Position numbers and translations under genes: made by a program. Below, one piece after another: positions 56,791-64,000 of a DNA stretch of 64,000 nt. Source of the stretch: Neoechinorhynchus agilis (taxonomy: Eukaryota; Acanthocephala); NCBI GenBank assembly GCA_051530055.1, contig JBMGUZ010000005.1, positions 62,001 through 126,000 on the forward strand, in the 5' to 3' direction. Under the pieces are notes generated by a model that saw nothing but the letters and a program-made list of their open reading frames with translations, searched no databases and had not been told where the DNA came from. Every line of letters starts with the position of its first letter. Position 1 is the stretch's first letter.

Positions 56791-57660
56791 TCGTGGCCGG
56801 CCTCCGCAACTTATAGCCCCCGTTTTACAGGCTTTAGCTTAGAAATATAATTTAATTAAGGCTTTTCTCGAGTTCGACACAACTTTTCATAAAATTATTG
56901 GGACAAAATAAATTCCCGGTATTAAGACTGGGTCGTTCAGGAAGCCTATATCTACAAATTAAGATGCCAATATATAAACCTCATAACATAGCACGAGATA
57001 TAGTTCAAATATAGCTTAAAACAATTGTACGTGCAGTGATTGGTTTCTTCAATTACCCAAATAACAAGAACGCCGGGCAGGATTGAGAGAAAGCTGATAA
57101 AAAATTGTTAAGGAGATCCTGAAAAGGACAAATGTGGCACATTAAATATATTACAGCTTTTAGCAATGGGGAAATAGTAATCGTTTATTAAGTTCGCAGT
57201 TAACGGCAATGTAGCACACCGTTTTTGTTCTGAATGTTAAACTTTAAGATTTGAACAAAAACTCGGATCATGCGATTTAGTACTTAAGTGTCAGTATTCG
57301 ATAAGCAGTGATCAGTCGTGAATGTCATTTCGTGATTTAAAGAAATCCTTAATATTAGTCAATGGTGTATAACTCAAGAAGTGCTCGTAGTCAAATAAGG
57401 CGGAATGCAGACTAAAACTCAAGATAAAGCCACCCTTAACTACCTCTACATTTCAGCGAAGTCCGTCGAGACGGGCGAAATATTGGGAATTAATTAATCA
57501 ATCTCTATTCTTCAAATCTATAAAAAATAGTGACTAGGCAACGTTCGAGTGAGCTGGCCAAGTTATTTTATCAAGCGGCCTCGGACTGCACCAATCGACG
57601 TTGCTAGTAAGCCCTCGAAGACGGAATGGGCTCCAAGCCGTGACAGATTGCGTTCTTCGG
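56791..57660. other. intergenic, nothing recognised
   Basis: AT-rich single-copy sequence with no frame or RNA gene that I can support. Confidence 0.35.
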
Positions 57661-57669
57661 CGCAGACTC

Positions 57670-57992
57670 TTAAGAGGTTGCAAGTGTGACCCAAGGAATG
57701 AGCAACACTGATTTAGCGAACCCGATAAAGATTGTCCAAGGGATTTCGTCAAGAGGGTCGTCTTTAAGGCATCGATCAAGTCTCTTAGTTTCTTTGCTAT
57801 CATAGATCTTGTTGATCGAGGGATACTCCAGATTGCGGGAACGCTTTGTGTTAGGAGGTTTTGTTGCCCATTTGTAGATTCCGGGGTAGCCGTAAGACGG
57901 CGAAAGCTCGAAAATTAACATTTTATTTTTCTTTATCACTGCAATGGCGAACCAAAGTGTCAATGGAAAACAAAACTGGATCAATAATGTGG
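57670..57992 (-). CDS. possible terminal exon of an unknown gene
   Basis: A consensus acceptor (AATTTTCCAG) at about 57993 opens a frame that runs unbroken to TAA: QFCFPLTLWFAIAVI (hydrophobic, possible membrane or signal segment), IFELSPSYGYPGIYKWATKP, DRCLKDDPLDEIPWTIFIGF and SVLLIPWVTLATS. The sequence is protein-like and single copy. No family recognised. A possible partner exon lies at 58308-58500, but the two do not join in phase with the splice sites I can see. Confidence 0.35.
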
Positions 57993-58214
57993 CTGGAAAA
58001 TTAAGTAGTATTTGACAAGATTATGCCCATTGTTTTCGAAAGGAACATGCGCCGGTAATCGTCGCGGCGGTGTAAGGCAATAAAATTTTTGTTTAAGTAT
58101 TTTATACGCATTTTTAAGGATTTGCATTGATTGCCCGTAAAACTTAAGCACTTTAATATATTCTTATCTTTAGTCTGGTGGGCCGGTTAAAATTATTCTG
58201 TGTTGAAGTTGAAG

Positions 58215-58280
58215 CCTTTTTCACGGCTAGTTATTTTCCTTGGACATAGAACCCACCGATTTAAGTCACGGAAGCGCATT
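58215..58280 (-). repeat. diverged inverted fragment of module b
   Basis: AGCCTTTTTCACGGCT and TATTTTCCTTGG, then CCCACCGAT, occur in the same order and spacing as in the complement of module b (about 24910-24960). It is much more diverged than copies C-E, so it is an older insertion or remnant. Confidence 0.5.
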
Positions 58281-58307
58281 AATCACTTAATAACCTGAAC
58301 AATACCG

Positions 58308-58500
58308 TTATGAGTTTGTATATCCCTCGGGATCCCCAGATACCTCCAGGTGACGGGACTCATCAGTAACTTTATTCTCTTCAACGGTATTTTGTCCTCT
58401 TTCGTTATGAGTCACCGACGATAATGGGCATTGAAGCCTTTGACCCTCAACCATAGATTTGAAGCTCAAGTCCGGCCAGTTTTCGACTAAGGGAAAATAA
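58308..58500 (-). CDS. possible exon of an unknown gene
   Basis: After an acceptor (TTTCCCTTAG, about 58491) the minus strand reads ENWPDLSFKSMVEGQRLQCP and NTVEENKVTDESRHLEV, with a GAG|GTATCT donor-like site near 58348. Hydrophilic, single copy, no family recognised. It lies upstream of the frame at 57670-57992 on the same strand. Confidence 0.25.
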
Positions 58501-58691
58501 GCCGTGTGAATGATGGCCACTTTAAATGCATTCAGGAGTAATGGCTACCCGGACACAAAATAAAATAATTAACATTGTTCATGACATTGTTTCCCAAAAC
58601 CATTCGATTTCGCGATTTTCAATAAAATCTGACTACCTCATCTGCAATAACGTTTTCCGCACTTAAAGTCGCGAAAGTGAATTCCCTAATT

Positions 58692-58980
58692 AACGAGTTT
58701 AATTCATCGTCTGAACATTATTTTCTGATCGACATGAAAAAATGCAAAAATATTGATTTGTTATTGATTAGGTTTCGATTTGTAGTAGGACATAACGCGT
58801 TTTATTAATAATGCGATCAAATTGGCATAAATTTATGTTCATTGGTACACTCGAAAGTGTTCGACCGGTTGAGATAATGTATTTTTTAACAGCAATAAAT
58901 AACTTTAGCACTAAACTGTAAAGACCTTTAGAGTTTGTTGAAGCAACAAAGATAAATGAAGCGTTAATGTAATCTTTCTG
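58692..58980. repeat. module z, copy D
   Basis: Starts at TAACGAGTTTAATTCAT directly after unrelated sequence, which marks the left border of the duplicated unit. A 112-codon minus-strand frame (59106-58768) crosses from module a into z and reads MKTDIEGVNVTAKHRHPEGN at its start. Confidence 0.55.
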
Positions 58981-60745
58981 GCGAAAAGCTAAAGTTATAA
59001 AACCTTTTGCGTAAATGCTAGAATTGGTTTTTGGAAATATGAATTCATTTCCTTCAGGATGTCGATGCTTCGCGGTCACATTGACACCTTCAATGTCCGT
59101 TTTCATCCCGAATTGTGGAATTGAAACAAACAGAAATCTTCATCGATGGATACAAAACTTTTCTTTAATTTTTTTCGTTGCCCTCTGAAGCGTCCGAGCG
59201 GACACTGTACTCGTCATTGGGCTTTGGCCTGAGGCCGCAACTTACTGTAAATTGTTTCGAGATAGAAGTGAAAGTTAGAAAGTTGTTTTTCGCAGTGAGA
59301 GTTCGTTAGCGAAAATCGATACTCTTTTGATGTTCTTTGAAAAGTGAGCCTTACCTTAACTCACGGAGAAAAACTTCTTGCGCTCTTCGCTATCTATGAA
59401 CTCGTCAATAAACACCTTACCTTGAAAGTTGCGACGAATCCAACAGAGCTTAAAAGACTAAAATTATAATTAATTTTTACCTTTCAATACAAGTATATTT
59501 GAATCTTTGCCAAAAACCAGAGGGAGTGAAATATAAAAGTCGTTAAAATAAATCGTGTATTCAAAAATTAACTTCATTGGGGTTGAGTCAAGAGTTTTCA
59601 TCGCAAATTCTACTTAGTATACAACGCCTATGCTTTTCCGAGGCAATAAAAAGAATTAACGATATTCTTCAGGTCATTTCAATCCAATGGTCGTCTTTCA
59701 AGGAAAATAACTACAAGACCGCTTTTTTAGACATATTAGAATATTTCACAGCGAAACACGAAAGCTTGAAAATCTTTTTCTACGATCGTTGGACAGCATT
59801 TTATTAAAAATCGATAGAGACTTCTTGTTCGAAGAATGAAATGATGGATAAGCAATAGAAAGCTCAGGAAAATATTATTGCTGCCATCAAAATTCGCATT
59901 CGATGCCCTAAAGTGTTGAATGGAGCTTTCGAGCATCGTCGTATCCGAATTTAATGGCAATACTTAAAGTGATTTAATGATCAAGAATTACCAAACGATC
60001 CGGTCATCTTTAAAAAATCATTTATATGAAACATTTTTCTTACAAAATGTAAATAGTTTTTATTCGACGAAATGATTAAAACGTATCAAATGATAAATTA
60101 AGATGTAGAACAAAGTAATTCTAATTTACAGCTTTGTCGGCCTTTGAGAACGGCGTTGCCTCTGCATAACAAAACGTGCGCGGAAGGTCAAGTAATTTAA
60201 AAATTAAATTTTTGTAGAACCGTTAGAAAATGTTGTGTCCCTTTATCAAAGATATTGCAATTATTTTATTTTTTTGAAGTCTGGTCAGCCGGTAAATTTT
60301 ATCCAGTTTCTACGTGGGGCCTTTTTACGGTTTATATCGGTGGGCTGCGTGCCCAAGGAAAATTATCAGCAATGAAAAAGGCTACACATAGATATTTTAT
60401 TTTATATTTGAGCACTGATTTTGATCACGGCTGTTTAAAAAGAAACTCAAATCAATAGATGAGTTGATTTACTTTTTAAAATATTTTCAATTTTCCATGG
60501 TATTTATCATAAGCACTTACTTTGAATAACTGCACTCGTAGAGATCAATAAATCGTTGTTTTACAATCTTGTTTTACTTTATTCGATTAGAAAATAGTTT
60601 TACGCGGCCAAGTTTATTTCGACAATTTGATGTTTGATTTGAAGAAGTCTTGCCTTCACTGGATCTTATGTCAAGCAGAATTGTAGATGAATGTAAATTC
60701 ATATGTACTTTATCGATTTATTTTTTCTTTACATTACATTAGGCC
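58981..60745. repeat. modules a and b, copy D
   Basis: Module a to about 59980, then b. Relative to copy C, b lacks about 0.12 kb after TTTTTATTCGACG (60057-60069). Otherwise nearly identical. Confidence 0.65.
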
Positions 60746-62020
60746 CATTACATGTCATCCGGACGCTGGCAGCGTTCCATCGCTGGACCGCCAGACTCAA
60801 GTTTTGTCGATAGAAAGTGATTGACTGCGGCTCCTTCGTCGCATTCGCGATACGTCGCCCCAGTTCAATCACGAATTCCGCTGCGGCCTGTCCGAATGCC
60901 CCGTAAGTCTCTACTCCGAAAGGCAGCGGCAGAGATTATTTGGCTCCAGGATGCAGAGCGCATGAATCGATCTCAGCGCTCGACTTATGATAGCATTGAT
61001 TTCAGCATGGCGGGGAAAACGTCCTGGGGACAGTTTACATGGGAGTCCCTTGGTGTCCACTGTGACACCACATCGACATTTATGAGCGACGCAAATGTCC
61101 ATTCCGAATCTGAGACAGTAAGCAATACGGAAGGTCTCATCATCCAGCAAAGTGCCCAAATTTGAGGATGGTAGAGCATCAAGCCAGGCTCCAGATTCTT
61201 TGGTCGAACAAGCAGCGAGACGGATCCCAGCCATTTTATCCATCTGGTCTTGTAATTGAGATTGAACCCGATGAACGAGTGGAGAATCCAACGCTTGCTG
61301 TTTGTTGCTTTCTCCAGGTATCTGTGTTTGCCAGCTTAATGTTGTCCAATTTCACAAAAGCTCGATCGAAATGCTCCGCGTTGACCTCATTAAAAATATT
61401 AGTTGAGTACTTAAGACTAGCACAAATGGAGGCAAGGAAAGCCGGTAAAGTGACATCTTTAGTCTGTAGTAGTCCGGAACCCCCACTTAATGTCGGTAAT
61501 GTAGCTTGTCTCCATGATGTATCGTCAGAGGCGATGTTAAGCGTTTTCTCCAGCTCATCGCAAAATAGGCAGTCCAATTTATCGAGGTCGTCCGTGTTGT
61601 CGAAGGCAGGAACAGTCCTTAGTTTGTGCAGGAGCTTAGGCATGAAGAGGCAGTTCTTTATCAAGAAGATTGCTTCATGGCTCTTCAAATCCGATGTTCT
61701 CTTGCATATCAGCTTTAGCTCTGAAGCGGTCATTTCAATATCCTTTGGAAGATTCTCCTTCATCACGCAAGATCCCAATAGACGAAGCTTACTAAGATTA
61801 ATGGTTTCTATTCCTAGTGCAACCGATGAAAACTCATCCAATATAATTGGCTCGTTTTTTCCCTTCATGTTTAGCAGCAGAATTTGGCACTTTGCGAAAT
61901 TGAGTTGCAACCCCAGTTCTTTGGTTTTTTCTACGAGTATTTTAAAATCGTCCAGAACTATTGCTGCTACGTTTGTCGTTGTCGGACTTTACATCGTTGC
62001 CGAAAACTAACTGTTAGTGA
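60746..62020 (-). mobile_element. restriction-like-endonuclease LINE family 2, copy D
   Basis: Near-identical to copy C; the 224-codon RT-thumb frame (61910-61236) encodes the same protein. It lacks 199 bp present in copy C (25498-25696), bounded by a GGCAG microhomology. This removes the RPD...D catalytic part of the endonuclease and shifts the frame. Confidence 0.75.
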
Positions 62021-62611
62021 ACTTTTCAAACTTTCAGCGCTTGCTTTATTCTCAAAAATATGAATTTTGGACGCATTATCCATTTTTTATTTTTTAAAAA
62101 CCTATTGTTAGTCGTCGTATGCGCTTTTGAAGAACTTCGGAATCGTTTTTAGATTCTAATAACCAAGAAATAAGCGTTTACGTTTTGATTTTTAATTTTT
62201 TTGTCAGTTCAAACCTTAAAATAATTATGTTCTTTACGTAACATTCAAACGCATTGCTTTTGGCTAATTTCAAAGCGATAATCGATGTTTTATTCTTTGA
62301 ATGCCGAATAAGTTTAAAGGGTAAATACGGACCGCTATGCCAAATTCGACGTTTCGGGTTTTATGGACTTTTTCTTCCCATTTACACCAGCAAATAAAAT
62401 AGAACAACAGTGCAATATTCTTCGTCCGTTTAACGATCCAAAATTAATGGTGAAATCTTTTGAACCAGACAAATAATTTATTGCTTCCGGTTTTTTTATC
62501 GTTATGTTTGTTTATGGTGGAAATTGTGAAGGAGTTTTATTAAATCCCATAAAAGGAGCTCCGTTCAAAGGCCTAGATTTTTGTATCTACACGACGAAAG
62601 CTGAATCATTA
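62021..62611. repeat. duplicated tail next to LINE family 2, copy D
   Basis: Matches 26791-27382 with very few differences and ends at the same base (GCTGAATCATTA). The sequence beyond is unrelated to that after copy C, giving the right border of the duplicated block. Confidence 0.55.
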
Positions 62612-62699
62612 AGCTCCATGGTGAAGAAACGAGATGAATATGAAAGCTAACAGAATTACCCTCACGAATGTTTGCCAACCAAACAAATTTGAAAGAAGA

Positions 62700-63420
62700 A
62701 CTAAAGAACGCAAATAAGCTCTAAGGAGAGGCACCAATGCCAGTTCCGCGATGCTGAACCATTTTGAGCAACAAGGCAAGGTTCCAAGGCTGTTGGCGTC
62801 TTAGAAGCTTCAGTCGTAATTTCCATTTTCTCGATTGATACATAGGTCGTTCTTAAAGATTCGGTAGTTGTTATTTCTGTAAGCTCTAGCGAGGTCGTTT
62901 TAATTGACTCGATATCCAAACTTCAATTCGTCGTTCGGCGGTCGTCAAATATAACCTTTGGTTTCACATCGGCGCCTTTGAGTATCGATTTATGCTCTAT
63001 TCCTTCAGTCTTCGGCTGAGCAGGAATCCCAGTAATGCTCACTCCTTTGACTATATTCTTTGTGTTTTTCTGAGACGGTACCTCTGCTTTGCTGGCCTGA
63101 GATGGCAATGTTTGTGCTTCATATCCCTTGTAACTTTTATTCCACCTTGATTGATAATTTTGATTCCACCAGTTATTTCCACATGGATTTGGGCCAAAAT
63201 CGTACGACGGAGAATTTATCAATGCTGCACTTGGAGACGCCGAACTCTACTTTTTTGCCAAAGATTTAGAATCGCCAGTTGAGCTTCTCATCTCGATTGC
63301 TTCGGTTCCTAGCGAAAATCCTACTTTAATTCGCGATTCCATTCCAGGTACTGATTCACCAGACGAAGCGATCGGAGGATCCTTCTCGAGGAGAAATGTA
63401 GCTAAAATCTTTTAAGATAA
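62700..63420 (-). pseudogene. decayed host-type reading frame
   Basis: One minus-strand frame is readable for about 0.7 kb, cut by two isolated stops: KDPPIASSGESVPGMESRIK through SLAKK, TAG, then SPSYDFGPNPCGNNWWNQNY, NQNYQSRWNKSYKGYEAQ and VIFDDRRTTN, TGA, then a Thr/Glu-rich part (LELTEITTTESLRTTYVSIE). The frame stays in register across both stops, as expected of a recently decayed coding exon, or of exons with short introns I have misread. No family recognised. Single copy. Confidence 0.4.
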
Positions 63421-63841
63421 CTCGATGGTCTTTTTGTGTGAGTGTTTCTTATGTCTTGAACGACATCAGCAAACAACATTTCTAAGTCGCTTTTGTTACG
63501 ATTTGCGCATTTTAAAAATTTTATTGCTTTTTAATTTTACTTTAAACAAGCCTCATACATACATTACAACAAAATTAACACACACATCGTCCTTTTTCTG
63601 ATACATTTTATAAGAATTTCCGTAAGCGTTGATCAAGGCAGAAGAGCAAGACTAAATGTTGGATTAATATCAAATCTCTCAGTGTTTCTCTGCTGTCTTT
63701 AGAAATATTTTAAGAGGGATCCAGTGCAATAAGGCTAAGAATCAAGCGCGAGACTTCTCAACTTCTCGCTTCTGATAGTCGATATGCCCGCTTCATCACT
63801 GATCAATAGTAAGTATTATCGGATTATTTATCTGTAAAAAC
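63421..63841. other. intergenic, nothing recognised
   Basis: AT-rich single-copy sequence, no supported gene. Confidence 0.35.
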
Positions 63842-64000
63842 AGCAGAGCCCACTTTTACATACCCTCGAGGAGGGGAAAGGAGAAGAAAGCGAGGGCGAT
63901 ATGTTCGACAAAGATAAGATGAATCAACCAAATCGATCAAAGAAGAAGAAAATGGAAATTGAAGTGAGGATCAACGGATTACGATGCACCACGCAATTCG
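63842..64000 (+). CDS. partial open frame at the right edge, retroelement-like or host
   Basis: A plus frame is open from just after a TAA to the window end: EEGKGEESEGDMFDKDKMNQ, then a basic run (RSKKKKMEIEV) and RINGLRCTTQF. The last part resembles the lead-in to an aspartic protease of LTR elements (compare INVQINGIQITMEYDTGAS in the Gypsy fossil), but the protease motif itself would lie beyond the edge. A host origin is equally possible. Confidence 0.3.

Noticed and set aside
58768-59106. 112-codon minus-strand frame spanning modules a and z as a firm gene
   Set aside because: The equivalent frames in the other copies are shorter or interrupted; kept only as a remark under module z.

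Overview
The window reads as genomic DNA of an invertebrate animal. Its host genes are animal ones: a Ran-binding-domain nucleoporin-type protein, a MARF1-like RRM/LOTUS protein and a C2H2 zinc-finger protein. Introns I can place by frame and splice signals are very short (34-50 nt). No tRNA or rRNA gene, CRISPR array or bacterial operon signal was seen. Tiny introns occur in several small-genome invertebrates, such as some nematodes and flatworms, and I cannot name the species or phylum.

Host genes sit mainly at the left: the Ran-binding-domain gene (1-1702, minus, running off the left edge) with a GC-rich 5' region and two CRE palindromes; a possible neutral-sphingomyelinase-like exon (about 6.5 kb, minus); the MARF1-like gene (10.44-13.18 kb, plus); a possible small two-exon gene (13.46-13.78 kb, plus); and a three-exon zinc-finger gene (13.96-15.57 kb, minus). 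Weaker host candidates lie at 35.1-35.8 kb and 57.7-58.5 kb, and a decayed reading frame lies at 62.7-63.4 kb.

Most of the rest (16.6-62.6 kb) is a mosaic of recently duplicated blocks and mobile elements. Recurrent modules are z (about 0.3 kb), a (about 1 kb), then either b (about 0.8 kb) or a 2-2.7 kb module carrying an unrecognised 281-residue PPGF-repeat gene. Next to these lie two families of non-LTR elements with a restriction-like endonuclease C-terminus, CCHC-type LINE ORF1 pieces, and in one copy only an inserted LINE. The junctions are shared between copies, so whole composites were copied.

Other elements are two Penelope-like elements with GIY-YIG endonuclease (28.7-33.8 kb, one carrying a 147-bp minisatellite made from its own RT sequence), Gypsy fossils (33.8-34.3 and 38.0-40.9 kb), an RTE-type LINE fragment (56.0-56.8 kb), a palindromic MITE (54.85-55.0 kb), and two related fragments of a cAMP-dependent-kinase-like pseudogene (27.4-27.85 and 34.3-34.85 kb). 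A LINE composite at 2.7-5.0 kb recurs in inverse orientation at 53.5-55.9 kb, bracketing the mosaic.

The best candidate for something undescribed is the PPGF-repeat gene: intact in both copies, with its own poly(A) signal and conserved upstream sites, in a region where almost every other reading frame is broken.
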